DNA of 64,000 bases from Microvirgula aerodenitrificans DSM 15089 (GCF_000620105.1 NZ_JHVK01000009.1:97620-161619); one strand, 5' to 3'; shown: positions 17,657-27,569, counted from the stretch's first letter. Notes: generated by a model not told the origin, from the sequence alone. Made by a program: numbers and translations.

Positions 17657-18041
17657 CGATCGACTCCTTCTGCTGTTGCTTGACGATCACGGTCATGGAC
17701 AGACGGGACCAGACAGCAGAACCGGCACCCCCACCGGTTGAATCGACGGCCCAGTCTCGTTATAGCGAGACGGGGCGAAACAAGGGGGGCAATCCCTTGT
17801 TTCTGCGAGAGAACGTGACCGGTTTGCTGACCAGTGGCGAGCCGGCTTTCCCTGACGCCCTGCCGGCCTGTTGCCTCATCGACGAGATGCAGCTTGCTGC
17901 GTGCGTACCGCATGCCCATTTTCACTCCCTGCCAGATGTCAGGTCAGTGTGCTGGGGGACACTTCCCTGAACTGACAGGTTTGGGCTGCGGTCTGCCCGA
18001 TGGCCCCGGTGCGTGGAGGGCGCTCGCCTGCGGCTCAACAA
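17657..18041. other. intergenic gap (385 bp), no gene supported
   Basis: It holds the promoter of the minus-strand secreted protein and otherwise no credible gene. Minus-strand frames across it begin or end in unlikely places and have no ribosome site. Confidence 0.5.
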
Positions 18042-18338
18042 TCAGCCAGGCGAGCGGGTCTGCTGGCCGGCATGGTCGTGCAGGAAGCGGGCAATCTGCG
18101 CCTTGAGCTCGGCGGCATCGCTGGCCTGGTCGCGGACCGCATACTGGAACAGTGCGCGCTGCACGGCGGTCGGCAGTTCGCGCCATAGGCCGACCACGGC
18201 GACACCAAGGCATTCAAGAAGACGGCGTTCGTTTTGTGCCAGCCCCTCGGCGTCGTAGCCCGCGGTCTGTGCCAGGAACTGTGCGCCGCCCTCGTCGTTC
18301 CAGCAGTCAAGGGCTTCGTTCATCTCTTGTCTTGCCAT
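18042..18338 (-). CDS. small hypothetical cytoplasmic protein
   Basis: A 98-residue, mostly alpha-helical acidic protein (MARQEMNEALDCWNDEGGAQ, then QNERRLLECLGVAVVGLWRE and RDQASDAAELKAQIARFLHD). A GGGAGAG ribosome site lies just before the ATG. No membrane segment or known motif. It is divergent from the 85-residue protein and CsbD gene, which suggests a shared regulatory gap of about 180 bases and a possible stress link, but no function can be assigned. Confidence 0.55.
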   Translation of the reverse strand: MARQEMNEALDCWNDEGGAQFLAQTAGYDAEGLAQNERRLLECLGVAVVGLWRELPTAVQRALFQYAVRDQASDAAELKAQIARFLHDHAGQQTRSPG

Positions 18339-18520
18339 GGGGCTCTCCCGGGCAGGGTTGGGCTTTCAGCCTAGCCCATCGCCGGCGCCGGGGCAGGGCG
18401 CACCCTCACCCGGTTTGCATAAGCGCGCCGGCGCACCGACACCTGCTTCCGGGATGTTCATATTCGTCCATACCGGCAGTTCGCAATTTCGCGGGTGACG
18501 GAATTCACGCAGAGGCCATC

Positions 18521-18778
18521 ATGGAAAAGTCCAGCAATCAAAGCACGAACAACGGTATCGACAAAACCGCAGCCCCGGCCCACAAGCCGGGCACCCAGCC
18601 CTTCACCAAGCCGGGCCAGAGCGCCAGCCCGCAAACCGGAAACGGTCATGCCCCGACCCCGGTGACGCCGGTCAGCCCGACGCCGGCACCGGCTCCGGTC
18701 AAGGAAGCCGGCTCCCCGCCGCACGCTGCAGCCAAGGACGGTAATGTTGCCGCAACGCCGGAGCGCAAATCCACATGA
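18521..18778 (+). CDS. low-complexity Pro/Ala-rich small protein upstream of csbD
   Basis: An 85-residue protein made almost wholly of Pro, Ala, Thr, Ser, Gly and Lys (PGTQPFTKPGQSASPQTGNG; PVTPVSPTPAPAPVKEAG), predicted to be disordered. No signal peptide. Its stop overlaps the start of the CsbD gene (ATGA), so the two are cotranslated. Disordered, hydrophilic proteins made with CsbD-type stress proteins could have a protective role, but that is inference. Confidence 0.6.
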   Translation: MEKSSNQSTNNGIDKTAAPAHKPGTQPFTKPGQSASPQTGNGHAPTPVTPVSPTPAPAPVKEAGSPPHAAAKDGNVAATPERKST

Positions 18779-18987
18779 GCCAACCCTATGCCGGCGATAT
18801 CAAGAGCAAGTGGGAGCAACATGTCGGCACCGCCCGGACGACCTGGGACAAGCTGACCGAAGACGAGTTGCGGAAGTCCGACGGCCACGAGCAGAAGCTG
18901 GTGGGCCTGGTGCAGGAACGTTACGCGATCTCGCGTGACGAGGCAGACAAGCAGGTCAAGGGTTTTCTGGAAAAGTGCAAGGCCTGA
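18775..18987 (+). CDS. CsbD/YjbJ family stress protein
   Basis: A 70-residue helical hydrophilic protein. IKSKWEQHVGTARTTWDKLT followed by KLVGLVQERYAISRDEADKQ fits the CsbD/YjbJ family (PF05532): K-W-x-x-x-x-G, W-x-x-L-T-x-D/E-x-L, then L-x-G-x-x-Q-x-x-Y-G/A. Family members are abundant under general or osmotic stress, with unknown molecular activity. A hairpin terminator follows. Confidence 0.88.
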   Translation: MSQPYAGDIKSKWEQHVGTARTTWDKLTEDELRKSDGHEQKLVGLVQERYAISRDEADKQVKGFLEKCKA

Positions 18988-19035
18988 TCAGGCTTGATAA
19001 CCCCCGACATTTCTGAGTTCTGACAAATGGCGGGC

Positions 19036-19062
19036 GACCCGGGCATAACCCGGGTCAAATTT
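19036..19062. terminator. terminator between csbD and the Crp/Fnr gene
   Basis: Arms GACCCGGG and CCCGGGTC with a five-base loop, followed by AAATTTTG. It lies between two convergent genes and can serve both. Confidence 0.65.
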
Positions 19063-19073
19063 TGCCTGCGAAG

Positions 19074-19802
19074 TCAGTTCGCGGGACGTACCGGCACGTA
19101 CGGCAGCAGGCGATCGGTTTCCTTCTTGACCACGGCATAGCATTCACAGCACAGCTGTTCGATGCCGGGCCGGTCCAGTACCGTGATCCGCCCGCGGCTG
19201 TATTCGATCAGGCCGAGCTTCTGCAGCTTGCCGGCCGCCTCGGTCACGCCTTCGCGGCGGACGCCAAGCATGTTGGCGATCAGCTCCTGGGTCATGACCA
19301 GCTCATTGCCCTGCAGCCGGTCAAGTGACAGCAGCAGCCAGCGGCACAATTGCTGGTCGATCGAATGATGGCGGTTGCACACGGCCGTCTGCGCCATCTG
19401 CGTGATCAGCGACTGGGTATAGCGCAGCATCAGCAGCAGCATTTCACCATGACGGTTGAACTCGTCCTTGAGTCGCTGCCCCGGCAGCCGGAACGCATGG
19501 CCGGCGCTCTGCACGATGGCGCGGCTCGGCGTGCTCTCGCCGCCCATGAATACGGCCACGCCGATCAGCCCTTCGTTGCCGACTACCGAGATTTCGGCCG
19601 ACGCGCCACTTTCCATTACATACAGCAGCGACACGATGGCATTGGTCGGAAAATACACATGGCGCAGGGTATCTCCGGATTCGTACAGCACCTTGCCCAG
19701 CGGCATCGGCATCGGCTCGAGATAGGGGAACAGGCGCTCGCGGACTTCGGCTGGCAGGGCAGCCAGCAGGTGATTCTGCAGGGGTGATGGCGTATCGGGC
19801 AT
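19074..19802 (-). CDS. Crp/Fnr-family transcriptional regulator
   Basis: A 242-residue regulator. The N-terminal cyclic-nucleotide-binding-like beta barrel (GKVLYESGDTLRHVYFPTNA, VSLLYVMESGASAEISVVGN, GLIGVAVFMGG) is joined by a long dimerisation helix to a winged helix (MTQELIANMLGVRREGVTEA, LIEYSRGRITVLDR). The cAMP phosphate-cassette Arg-Ser pair is absent, and the Cys residues are not placed as in Fnr, so the signal is unknown. This form is common in betaproteobacteria. Start at 19802 has AAAGGAAAGG upstream; a longer frame reaches 19880 but has no ribosome site. Confidence 0.88.
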   Translation of the reverse strand: MPDTPSPLQNHLLAALPAEVRERLFPYLEPMPMPLGKVLYESGDTLRHVYFPTNAIVSLLYVMESGASAEISVVGNEGLIGVAVFMGGESTPSRAIVQSAGHAFRLPGQRLKDEFNRHGEMLLLMLRYTQSLITQMAQTAVCNRHHSIDQQLCRWLLLSLDRLQGNELVMTQELIANMLGVRREGVTEAAGKLQKLGLIEYSRGRITVLDRPGIEQLCCECYAVVKKETDRLLPYVPVRPAN

Positions 19803-19898
19803 GCCAGACGCCTTTCCTTTGATGGCTGAGCCCCGGAACGGGGCGGAAACCGCGCGCATACTATGACACAGTGCCGGCACGGCGGGGGCAGGGCACGC

Positions 19899-20450
19899 TT
19901 ACGGCTTGTCGCCCTTGCGCATGAACTCGGCATGCATCTCGACCGTCAGTGTCTCTATGCGTTCTGTCAGCTGCTTGGTCAGAGTGGTCAACCGGGTGTT
20001 CTGCTCCAGCAGGGCCATCAGCTGCGCTGCATTCTGTGCGGCGATCGCCAGGCGCTGTTCATTGGCCACCGCCAGCGCCTCGCGGTGCTGGGCATCGGCT
20101 TCGGCATGCGCCTTGTCCCGTGCCGCCTGCCGGGTCTGCGCCAGCAGGATCAGCGGCGCGGCATAGGCGGCCTGCAGGCTGAATGCCAGGTTCAGCAGAA
20201 TGAACGGGTAGACGTCGAAACGGGTCAGACCGGCGGCATTGATGCCGATCCAGATTGCAACCACCAGGGTCTGTCCGAACAGAAAGGCTGGCGTACCGAA
20301 GAAGCGGGCGAAGGCTTCCGCCCGGAGGGCGAAACGGTCGTTGCCGAAGGTCGGAGCGAGATGCGCGTGGGGGCGATGGAAACGCAGGTGGTCGACCGGT
20401 GGGTGATCGGCGGTTGCCGGTGGCGGGGTGGTGCTGGCGGGGGGCATCAT
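19899..20450 (-). CDS. DUF1003 membrane protein
   Basis: A 183-residue inner-membrane protein. Two hydrophobic helices (FGTPAFLFGQTLVVAIWIGI and PFILLNLAFSLQAAYAAPLI) with the conserved W-I-x-x-N and P-x-x-x-L-N-L motif between them define DUF1003. A C-terminal helical coiled tail (LTTLTKQLTERIETLTVEMH) follows. The role of the family is unknown. AGGA precedes a double ATG. The gene is divergent from the acetyltransferase. Confidence 0.85.
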   Translation of the reverse strand: MMPPASTTPPPATADHPPVDHLRFHRPHAHLAPTFGNDRFALRAEAFARFFGTPAFLFGQTLVVAIWIGINAAGLTRFDVYPFILLNLAFSLQAAYAAPLILLAQTRQAARDKAHAEADAQHREALAVANEQRLAIAAQNAAQLMALLEQNTRLTTLTKQLTERIETLTVEMHAEFMRKGDKP

Positions 20451-20575
20451 GCCATTCCTGAAGGGGCTGTCATGCGTCAGCCTAGACCATGGCAGCGACA
20501 GGATGCCCGCCGACGGGTAGCATGTCGGCCCCCGACGGCACTGGCCCGGCGGTCGTCACACAAAGGAGGCTGGAC

Positions 20576-21148
20576 ATGGTTGCCCTGATCGAACCCGAAA
20601 CAGCGCGGCTGAAGCTGCGTCAGTGGCGAGCGACCGACCGTGGGCCATTCGCCGCGCTGAATGCGGACCCCCGGGTGATGGAATGTTTCCCCGCACCGCT
20701 GGTGCGTGCGGCCAGCGATGCGATGGCCGATCGCTGCCAGACACTGATCGCCGAACGTGGATGGGGGTTCTGGGCCGTGGAGGAACGGGCCGGCGGGCGC
20801 TTTATCGGCTTTGTCGGCCTGAATATCCCGTCTGCCGACCTGCCGTTTTCGCCCTGCGTGGAAATTGGCTGGCGGCTGGCCCGGCCATTCTGGGGCCAGG
20901 GCCTGGCCACCGAGGCCGCCACCGCCGCGCTGCATGTCGGCTTCGAACATCTGGACCTGACCGGGATCGTGGCGTTTACCGCCATTGGCAACACCCGCTC
21001 GCGTGCGGTCATGACGCGTCTTGGCATGGAACCGTCGGCCGACACCTTCCTCCACCCGGCCGTGCCTGCCGACAGCCCGCTGCGCGAGCATTGCCTGTAC
21101 CGGCTGTCGCGCGAGTCATGGCGCGCCGCCCCCCCCGTTACCCGTTAG
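20576..21148 (+). CDS. GNAT-family N-acetyltransferase (RimJ/RimL-like)
   Basis: A 190-residue acetyltransferase. [20 protein letters not shown] opens the GNAT fold, [20 protein letters not shown] is motif A with the acetyl-CoA pyrophosphate loop (GQGLA), and [20 protein letters not shown] is the C-terminal motif B. This RimJ/RimL-like group acetylates N-termini, small molecules or proteins; the target here is unknown. AAAGGAGG lies just upstream of the ATG at 20576, which rules out the longer upstream start. rlmF follows after eight bases, so the two are probably cotranscribed. Confidence 0.88.
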   Translation: MVALIEPETARLKLRQWRATDRGPFAALNADPRVMECFPAPLVRAASDAMADRCQTLIAERGWGFWAVEERAGGRFIGFVGLNIPSADLPFSPCVEIGWRLARPFWGQGLATEAATAALHVGFEHLDLTGIVAFTAIGNTRSRAVMTRLGMEPSADTFLHPAVPADSPLREHCLYRLSRESWRAAPPVTR

Positions 21149-21156
21149 GAGTTTTC

Positions 21157-22128
21157 ATGCGCGCCAAGCCGCATCCTGCCGCGCCGGCCAGCCCGGTCGC
21201 CCGCCTGCACCCGCGCAACCGGCACCAGGGCCGTTATGACTTCCCGGCGCTGGTGGCGTCCAGTCCCGAACTGGCGGCTTTTGTCTCGCGCAATGCCCAT
21301 GGCGACGAGTCGATCGACTTTGCCGATCCGGTTGCGGTCAAGGCACTGAATCGCGCCTTGCTGAAGCAGGTTTACGGGATCGGCAACTGGGATATCCCGC
21401 CCGGCTACCTGTGTCCGCCCATCCCCGGCCGCGCCGACTACCTGCACTGTCTGGCTGATCTGCTGGCGACCGACAACGGGGGGGAGATTCCGCGCGGACC
21501 GGCGGTGCGTGCGCTGGATATCGGCGTGGGAGCGAATTGCGTCTACCCGCTGATCGGCCATGCCGAGTATGGCTGGCGTTTTGTCGGCACGGATGTCGAC
21601 CGGAGGGCGCTGACCTGTGCCCAGGCGATCATCGATGCCAATCCCGGGCTGGCGCAGGCGATCACACTGCGCCGCCAGCCGGCGGACGATGCCATGTTCG
21701 AGCATGTCGTGCAGGCCGGCGAGCGATTCGGACTGACGCTGTGCAATCCGCCATTCCATGCCTCCGAAGCCGACGCCAGCGCCGGTTCGCGGCGGAAATG
21801 GCAGAACCTCGGCAAGGCCGCACGGGGCGGGCGGGCGCCGACGCTGAATTTCGGCGGGCAGCAGGCCGAGTTGTGGTATCCCGGCGGCGAGGAAGCCTTT
21901 GTCGGCCGCATGATCGCCGAGAGTGCGCATATCCCCGGGCACTGCCTGTGGTTCAGCAGTCTGATTTCCCGCTCGGCCAGCCTGCCCGCGGTGTATCGCG
22001 CTCTCAGGCAGGCCGGCGTGTACGACAGCCGCACCATCACCATGGCACAGGGGCAGAAGCAGAGCCGGCTGGTGGCGTGGACCTATCTCGACCCGGCGCA
22101 GCGGGCCGCGTGGTGGCGACGCGGGTAA
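21157..22128 (+). CDS. rlmF: 23S rRNA (adenine(1618)-N6)-methyltransferase
   Basis: A 323-residue SAM-dependent methyltransferase. [20 protein letters not shown] is the hallmark RlmF N-terminus, [20 protein letters not shown] the SAM-binding loop (from residue 119) and [13 protein letters not shown] the adenine N6-methyltransferase NPPF motif (197-200). [20 protein letters not shown] is also diagnostic. It would methylate A1618 of 23S rRNA. Start ATG 21157 follows a TAGGAG site. Length matches E. coli RlmF. Confidence 0.94.
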   Translation: MRAKPHPAAPASPVARLHPRNRHQGRYDFPALVASSPELAAFVSRNAHGDESIDFADPVAVKALNRALLKQVYGIGNWDIPPGYLCPPIPGRADYLHCLADLLATDNGGEIPRGPAVRALDIGVGANCVYPLIGHAEYGWRFVGTDVDRRALTCAQAIIDANPGLAQAITLRRQPADDAMFEHVVQAGERFGLTLCNPPFHASEADASAGSRRKWQNLGKAARGGRAPTLNFGGQQAELWYPGGEEAFVGRMIAESAHIPGHCLWFSSLISRSASLPAVYRALRQAGVYDSRTITMAQGQKQSRLVAWTYLDPAQRAAWWRRG

Positions 22129-22135
22129 GCATCCG

Positions 22136-23395
22136 TCAGCGCACCACCAGCAACTCATCCCAGCGTGTCGTATAGCGTGGCGAGCGCCACTGCTGGCGCA
22201 TGTGCCACTGCTCGCTGGCCTGTTCGGCGGCCAGCCGCAGCGTGTCGCGGCCGAACTGGCGGTTGACGGCATCCAGTGCCGCCATCAGCCGGGCGCGGCG
22301 CGGGTCCGGCGGGGCGAGCAGCAGGTCCTGCTGCTGTACCGTGCGCGGGCCGAGGTCCATCAGGACCACCCCGGCTTTCTGGTAGAGCGGTCCATCGCGC
22401 CAGATGGTGCGCAGCGCGCGCGCCGCCGCATCGGCCAGGGTCAGGGTGTCGTCACTCGGATAGATCAGCGGCATGACGCGCCAGCCATGACAGGGCGCGT
22501 CACGAAACGGGCTGCTCCGGATCGACACGCCGATCGACCCGGCCACCGAGCCCTGCCGGCGCAATTTCTCGGCGGCGCGGGCCACGTGGTGGGACACGCT
22601 GGCGTGAACGGCGGTGTAGTCGTTGAGCGGACGGGCGAACGAGCGGCTGCTGATGATCTGCTGCCGGGGCGGCGCCACGTCTTCCATGTCCAGACAGGAC
22701 ACGCCGCCAAGTTCGGCGACAATGCGTTCGACCACGACATTGAACGCGCGCTTGATCCGGTGCGGGTCGGCGCGGGCCAGATCGAGCGCGGAGTGGATGC
22801 CCATGTCGGCCAGTCGCGTGCCGAGATGGCGGCCGACGCCCCAGATCCGGCGTGCTTCGATACCGGCCAGCAGTCGTTCGCGCTCGGCGGTGCCGGCCCA
22901 GTCCCAATCGAATACGCCGTCCCATTCGGGCCGGCTCTTGGCAATATGGTTGGCCAGCTTGGCCAGGGTCTTGCTGGCACCGACACCGACGCAGGCCGGA
23001 ATGCCGATGCGGCGCCAGACATCGCTGCGCAGGCGGCGGGTCAGCACATCCCGGTCCGGGAGGCCGCTCAGGTCGAGAAAGCATTCGTCGATCGAGTACA
23101 CGTCCTGCGCCGGCACGTGTTCGGCGAGGATGGCCATCATGCGCCGGCTCATGTCGCCATAGAGTGCATAGTTGCTGGAGAACACTTCGACGCCATGCCG
23201 GCGGCACAGTCCTGCCACCTCGAAATACGGCACGAAGCCCTTGATGCCCAGCGCGCGGGCCTCGGCCGAGCGGGCGACCACGCAGCCATCGTTGTTCGAC
23301 AGCACCACGATCGGTCGTCCGGCCAGGTCGGGCCGGAACACACGCTCGCAGCTGGCGTAGAAGGTGTTGCCGTCGACCAGCGCAAAAGTGGCCAT
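22136..23395 (-). CDS. umuC: DNA polymerase V catalytic subunit UmuC-like (Y-family)
   Basis: A 419-residue translesion polymerase, normal length. [17 protein letters not shown] holds the first catalytic Asp, [12 protein letters not shown] the second Asp-Glu pair, and [19 protein letters not shown] the helix-hairpin-helix/thumb region. [20 protein letters not shown] begins the little-finger domain, and the C-terminus ([35 protein letters not shown]) is the usual UmuC tail. It starts two bases after the stop of the UmuD-like gene, so they form one operon. Acts in SOS mutagenesis after UmuD self-cleavage. Confidence 0.93.
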   Translation of the reverse strand: MATFALVDGNTFYASCERVFRPDLAGRPIVVLSNNDGCVVARSAEARALGIKGFVPYFEVAGLCRRHGVEVFSSNYALYGDMSRRMMAILAEHVPAQDVYSIDECFLDLSGLPDRDVLTRRLRSDVWRRIGIPACVGVGASKTLAKLANHIAKSRPEWDGVFDWDWAGTAERERLLAGIEARRIWGVGRHLGTRLADMGIHSALDLARADPHRIKRAFNVVVERIVAELGGVSCLDMEDVAPPRQQIISSRSFARPLNDYTAVHASVSHHVARAAEKLRRQGSVAGSIGVSIRSSPFRDAPCHGWRVMPLIYPSDDTLTLADAAARALRTIWRDGPLYQKAGVVLMDLGPRTVQQQDLLLAPPDPRRARLMAALDAVNRQFGRDTLRLAAEQASEQWHMRQQWRSPRYTTRWDELLVVR

Positions 23396-23397
23396 GC

Positions 23398-24018
23398 TCA
23401 GAACTTGCGCAGCGACCCGGTCACGACGCCCCAGATCACCATTTCCTGGTCATAGGTCGGGACGATGTCGGGGTAGGCGGGATTTTCAGCACGGAGGACC
23501 GGACGGCCCCGGTCCATCTGCAGGCGCTTGACGGTGAATTCGCCCTCGACCGACGCGACAACAATGTCGCCGCTGGAGGGCGAGCGGCCCTTGTCGACCA
23601 CCAGTACGTCGTTGTTGAAGATATGGGCACCGGTCATCGAGTCGCCATTGGCGCGGACCATGAAGGTCGACGGGGCGTCGTCGACCATGTAACTGTTCAG
23701 GTCGAGCACGACATCGACGTAATCATCGGCCGGAGACGGAAAACCGGCGCGCACGCCGGAGCCGAACAGCGGTACGCCGATGCGCGGGGCATCGGCGGCC
23801 GGCAGCATGACCGTGCCGGGATAGCGCCGGGCCAGTTCGGCCGGCGAAGGCGTTCTGGCCAGACGCCGTGCCTGGCGCTGGATGACGAAGTCGATGACCG
23901 CTTCCTTGTCCGCCACCGGTATGCGGGTCTGCGTCAGCGGTTCGGACGTATCGATGCGGCCGCTGCCGGCCGGGCGGCCGGCACCGTCGCGCTTGCCGCC
24001 GTGCGTGGGGTGTGTCAT
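23398..24018 (-). CDS. umuD: UmuD-like LexA/S24 self-cleaving protein with long N-terminal extension
   Basis: A 206-residue S24 peptidase. Cleavage site Ala91-Gly92 ([11 protein letters not shown]), nucleophile Ser127 (RANGDSMTG) and base Lys164 ([10 protein letters not shown]) are intact. E. coli UmuD has about 139 residues; here some 65 extra N-terminal residues include [14 protein letters not shown] and [20 protein letters not shown], which could be a ribbon-helix-helix-like DNA-binding segment. That resembles the long UmuD-type repressor of Acinetobacter in general plan. A perfect 10-bp palindrome lies 22 bases upstream of the start. Forms an operon with umuC. Confidence 0.88.
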   Translation of the reverse strand: MTHPTHGGKRDGAGRPAGSGRIDTSEPLTQTRIPVADKEAVIDFVIQRQARRLARTPSPAELARRYPGTVMLPAADAPRIGVPLFGSGVRAGFPSPADDYVDVVLDLNSYMVDDAPSTFMVRANGDSMTGAHIFNNDVLVVDKGRSPSSGDIVVASVEGEFTVKRLQMDRGRPVLRAENPAYPDIVPTYDQEMVIWGVVTGSLRKF

Positions 24019-24039
24019 GTGGGACTCCTGATCGTTGCG

Positions 24040-24062
24040 TTGATTATTGCATCAATAATCAA
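24040..24062. promoter_or_regulatory. palindromic operator candidate of the umuDC operon
   Basis: Perfect inverted repeat with arms TTGATTATTG and CAATAATCAA and a 3-base centre, in an AT-rich patch 22-44 bases before the umuD start. It is not a LexA box (CTGT-N8-ACAG). Its position over the promoter and its TTGA/TCAA ends suit a dimeric repressor, perhaps UmuD itself. Confidence 0.6.
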
Positions 24063-24209
24063 ATCGTGGAGCAGGAAATGACTGCCGGCGTCGGTGCGCG
24101 AGCCGTTACCCGTTTAACCGCGCTGTCACAAGCGCTGGCTATGATGCCCCCATCCACTGAACGGATGACTTACGCGGGGCTGAGTCCGAAATGCCCTGCA
24201 CCAATTCCC

Positions 24210-24243
24210 GCCGGCCCCGGACACTGCAGTGTCCGGGGCCGGC
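24210..24243. terminator. 34-bp perfect palindrome downstream of the second chemoreceptor
   Basis: Arms GCCGGCCCCGGACACTG and its exact complement, with no loop, 20 bases past the chemoreceptor stop codon (minus strand). No U-run follows on either strand, so it is either a rho-assisted or end-protecting hairpin, or a protein-binding dyad. Confidence 0.5.
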
Positions 24244-24262
24244 CTCGTTGCGGGACAGGAGG

Positions 24263-25888
24263 TCACACCTGGAACCGGGCGATGGTGCCCAGCATCTTCT
24301 GCGCCTGCAGATCCAGACTCTCCGCTGTGGCGGAGTTGCTCTGCGAGCTGGAATGGCTCTGCTCCGCCATCTGCGCCACGCGTTCGATCTGCTGGGCGAT
24401 GCTGGTGCTGGCGCGCGACTGCTCGCGCATGGCATGCGAGATGTCGGCAATCTGGTCAACGGCTCCACCCGTGCGTTCCAGAATGCGCTGCATGGCCTGC
24501 GTGGCCTGACCGGCCGACTGCATGCCGCTTTCGACCTGCTCGACCACGCCCTGCATCGAGACCATGGTCTGGCTGGCGTCCTGCTGCATCGACGAGACGG
24601 TGCCGGTGATTTCCTGCGTCGATTGCGCGGTGCGCTCGGCCAGCTTGCGCACCTCGTCGGCGACCACGGCGAAGCCACGGCCGGTTTCGCCGGCCCGCGC
24701 CGCCTCGATGGCGGCATTCAGCGCCAGCAGGTTGGTCTGGTCGGCAATATCCTTGATCACGTCGACCACAGCCCCGATCGAGGACGTCTTTTCCTTCAGC
24801 TGTTCGACCTGGGTTGCGGCGCGCTTTACGCTGTCCGAGGTCCGGCGAATCATGTCGATGGTGTCGTTGATGACGGCGGCGCCGGCCGTGGCCTCCTCGC
24901 CGGCCGCCCGGCCACTCTGGTCGGCCTGCTCGGAACGATCGGCCACGTGGTTGACGCTGACCGTCATCTGTTCGACGGCTGCCGACATATTGGCGGTCGA
25001 TTCGCTGACCTGCTCGACCGCCAGCGACATCTGCTTCGAGGATTCAGAGACTTCGGTGGCATGACCACCGACGGCTTCGCCGATCTGCTTCAGCTCGACA
25101 AAGCTGGATTGCAGCATTTCCAGCAACTGGTTGAAGCGCCGGGCAATCACGGCAATTTCGTCCCGGCCTCCGTCGTCGACCCGCTGCGTCAGGTTCCGGT
25201 TGCTGGTGATGCCGCCGATGCCCTGATCCAGCCGCGTCAGCGAGCGGCGCACACTCAGCAGCACCCACAGGCTCGAGCCGCCGACGATGACCAGCAGGGT
25301 CAGGTCCAGCCCGACCAGGATCCACTTGGTGCGCTCCGCGGTTTTCAGGGCACTGGAACCGGTTTCGTCGCCGAGCCGGTTATTGAAGGCGACCATCTTG
25401 TCCATTTGCTCGATGGCCAGGTTCGACGCCGGCAGATTGACGTCCCTGACGTATTTCTGCGCCTCGGCATTGCCTTCCGGCGTATTGAGATTGGACAGTG
25501 CCAGGAAGCCGGGGACCAGCGCCTTCCACTTGTCGACCGCAGCAATGGTGTCCGCGGCAAGGCGGCGGTCTTCATCGTTCGATATCAGCGCGGTCTTGTA
25601 ATTGGCCAGCCCCTGCCGGGTTTGCTCCAGCGCGTCCTCCATTGCCGTCTGGGTGACACGCTTCTCCTCCGCCGTCGTCGCTGCCGCGTGCATCAGCGTC
25701 TGCCGGCGTGCTTCGATGAACAGGGCCTTGACCTTGCCGACCATGATGATCGACGGGATGGTGTTCCCGGTGACGTCGGCGACCTTGTCCTTGATCACGT
25801 CGAGCTGGGTGTTCAGCGTAAACAGCATGGCCAGCAGCCCGATCAGGCTGACCAGGGCCATGCCGTACAACTTGGTCGAAATTTTCAT
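24263..25888 (-). CDS. methyl-accepting chemotaxis protein with four-helix-bundle sensor
   Basis: A 541-residue chemoreceptor. First membrane helix [20 protein letters not shown], then a periplasmic four-helix bundle of the 4HB_MCP type (residues about 30-185), a second membrane helix ([20 protein letters not shown]), HAMP domain and cytoplasmic hairpin. Tip sequence [20 protein letters not shown] followed by [20 protein letters not shown] is canonical. No CheR-docking pentapeptide at the end (GTIARFQV). GGAAGG precedes the ATG at 25888; a longer frame to 25981 lacks a site. Ligand not predictable. Confidence 0.93.
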   Translation of the reverse strand: MKISTKLYGMALVSLIGLLAMLFTLNTQLDVIKDKVADVTGNTIPSIIMVGKVKALFIEARRQTLMHAAATTAEEKRVTQTAMEDALEQTRQGLANYKTALISNDEDRRLAADTIAAVDKWKALVPGFLALSNLNTPEGNAEAQKYVRDVNLPASNLAIEQMDKMVAFNNRLGDETGSSALKTAERTKWILVGLDLTLLVIVGGSSLWVLLSVRRSLTRLDQGIGGITSNRNLTQRVDDGGRDEIAVIARRFNQLLEMLQSSFVELKQIGEAVGGHATEVSESSKQMSLAVEQVSESTANMSAAVEQMTVSVNHVADRSEQADQSGRAAGEEATAGAAVINDTIDMIRRTSDSVKRAATQVEQLKEKTSSIGAVVDVIKDIADQTNLLALNAAIEAARAGETGRGFAVVADEVRKLAERTAQSTQEITGTVSSMQQDASQTMVSMQGVVEQVESGMQSAGQATQAMQRILERTGGAVDQIADISHAMREQSRASTSIAQQIERVAQMAEQSHSSSQSNSATAESLDLQAQKMLGTIARFQV

Positions 25889-26198
25889 GCCTGACACCTT
25901 CCACAGAACAAGTTGGGACTGGAATCGATGTGCCGCCCGGGGATCTCCACGGGCCGGGCACGCCTCTGCAGCATAGTACATGGGTTTTTTTCATGCTTTT
26001 TCGTATCTGGATGACATGACGGGCGGTCGCCGGAAAGCCTGCCGGGCAGGCTGTTCACCCGGCCCATGACTGGCCCATGACTGCAGCCGCCTGCGTCGCC
26101 GGAGTGGAAAACCACTGAAATCCCGCCCATGGCTGCGAGGGACGAGCAATAGCAGACTTCTGTCACGGAACCACTTGTTCACTGACAGGAGAATGACC
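25889..26198. promoter_or_regulatory. divergent intergenic region (310 bp), no gene seen
   Basis: Holds the promoters of the minus-strand chemoreceptor and the plus-strand tail-fibre gene. No ORF or convincing sigma-28 motif seen. Confidence 0.4.
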
Positions 26199-27569
26199 AT
26201 GCACCCCCCCATGTCCACGATCGACACCCCGGACGGCCTGTTTCACGACGGTAACCCCGCGACCGGCGAAGCGGGCACCCTCGTGACGGCCACCCACCTG
26301 AATGCTGTGCAGTCGAGCATCCTCGACCTGCAGGCCGAAGCGGTTGCCATGCTGGCTGCTGCCGGCCTGCAACCGGAGCCGGCACGGAAGGATCAGTGGC
26401 TGCAAGCCCTGACCGCCCTGTTCCTGAGCCGGGATGGCAAGGCGCGTGACAGCGCTGCGCTGGATGGTCACCCGGCATCGTACTTTGCGAAAGCCGGCGA
26501 GCAGTCCGGTGGCCTGCCGCTTCTGTTTCCGCTGTGGTGCCCGAACCGCGCCACCATCCCTGCCGGTTATGCGCCGGCGGACGGGCAGTGGCTGTCGCGC
26601 GGACTGTACCCGGATGCGTGGACGGCCATCTCGGCCGGCAATGTGCCCATCACCAGTGAAGCCGCATGGCTGTCGGCCGCAAGCGAGCGTGGCAAGTACA
26701 CGGCCGGGGATGGAGCGAGCACGTTCCGGTTGCCGGATTACAACGGCAAGTCGGCGGGGAGCCCCGGGGCGGTGTTTCTGCGGGGGGATGGAGCCAGTAG
26801 TGCCGGCATAGCCGGGGTGATTCAGACCGATGAGATTAGGGCTCATGACCATCCGGTCAATGCTGCGGCTGGCTCTGTTACCACTCGGATCGGGCTGTTG
26901 AATCAGGCTGGTGGTGCTGGTGCGCTCGGGGGAGGATCTCGGACATATGAGGCTGGTGGAGCTGAAACCCGCCCTCTCAACGTCACCGGCTGCTGGGTCA
27001 TCAAACTGTTTGGTGCGGCGGTCAATCCCGGTGCGGCCGATGCCGCACAACTGGCGACCGAGGTTGCGGTGCTGCGTGCGAGCAAGGCCGAGCGCCAGGA
27101 CGTGCTGGGGGCCGGCTACCTGCTGGTTCGCGATGAAAAGGCGAAAGGCACTGATGGTGGTGCCTCGACCGGCGGCGCCACGGTGACGCGCACCCTGAAC
27201 ACCGTGGTTGCCAACACGATTCCTGGCGCGGGATTGAGCAACAACCAGATCACGCTGCCGGCAGGGATCTATCGCATCAATGCCTGGGCGCAGGCAGGGA
27301 ATGTCAACTGCCATCGGGCCTCGTTCTACAACGTGACCGACAGCGCGCTGGCCATTCAGGGGATGGGGCTCAATGCAACGGGCAGCAACACGGGCGATGC
27401 CATCAGCACCATCAGTCATTTGCTCGGGCGGATCACGCTGCCTGGCCCCCGGAGCTTTGAATTGCGGCATTACACCGAGCAGACACTTGCAGGTACCGGG
27501 TTGGGGACGGCCGTGGGCAATGGTGGTTCGGAAATTTATGTGTCGGTTGAAATCATCAAGGAGCTGTAA
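26199..27569 (+). CDS. phage-type tail fibre/tail collar protein
   Basis: A 456-residue protein with the look of a short tail fibre. The N-terminus (LFHDGNPATGEAGTLVTATH, LNAVQSSILDL) resembles the attachment part of Mu/P2-like fibres. LFPLWCPNRATIPAGYAPAD, then ASTFRLPDYNGKSAGSPGAVFLRGD and IRAHDHPV form the tail-collar domain (F-x-L-P-D-x-x-G/R, AHDH). NVTGCWVIKLFG ends the collar, after which a coiled linker and a Gly/Thr-rich beta domain (residues 330-456) would recognise a surface. No other phage structural genes are nearby. Start at 26199 chosen because AGGAG lies seven bases upstream. The next gene overlaps its stop. Confidence 0.8.
   Translation: MHPPMSTIDTPDGLFHDGNPATGEAGTLVTATHLNAVQSSILDLQAEAVAMLAAAGLQPEPARKDQWLQALTALFLSRDGKARDSAALDGHPASYFAKAGEQSGGLPLLFPLWCPNRATIPAGYAPADGQWLSRGLYPDAWTAISAGNVPITSEAAWLSAASERGKYTAGDGASTFRLPDYNGKSAGSPGAVFLRGDGASSAGIAGVIQTDEIRAHDHPVNAAAGSVTTRIGLLNQAGGAGALGGGSRTYEAGGAETRPLNVTGCWVIKLFGAAVNPGAADAAQLATEVAVLRASKAERQDVLGAGYLLVRDEKAKGTDGGASTGGATVTRTLNTVVANTIPGAGLSNNQITLPAGIYRINAWAQAGNVNCHRASFYNVTDSALAIQGMGLNATGSNTGDAISTISHLLGRITLPGPRSFELRHYTEQTLAGTGLGTAVGNGGSEIYVSVEIIKEL

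Noticed and set aside
17653..17925. 90-codon minus-strand frame
   Set aside because: No ribosome site, no recognisable pattern, and it crosses the promoter of the secreted-repeat gene.
24019..24120. LexA box (CTGT-N8-ACAG) upstream of the umuDC operon
   Set aside because: No match found; CTGTCACAAGCG near 24123 lacks the second half. The AT-rich palindrome is the only clear site.
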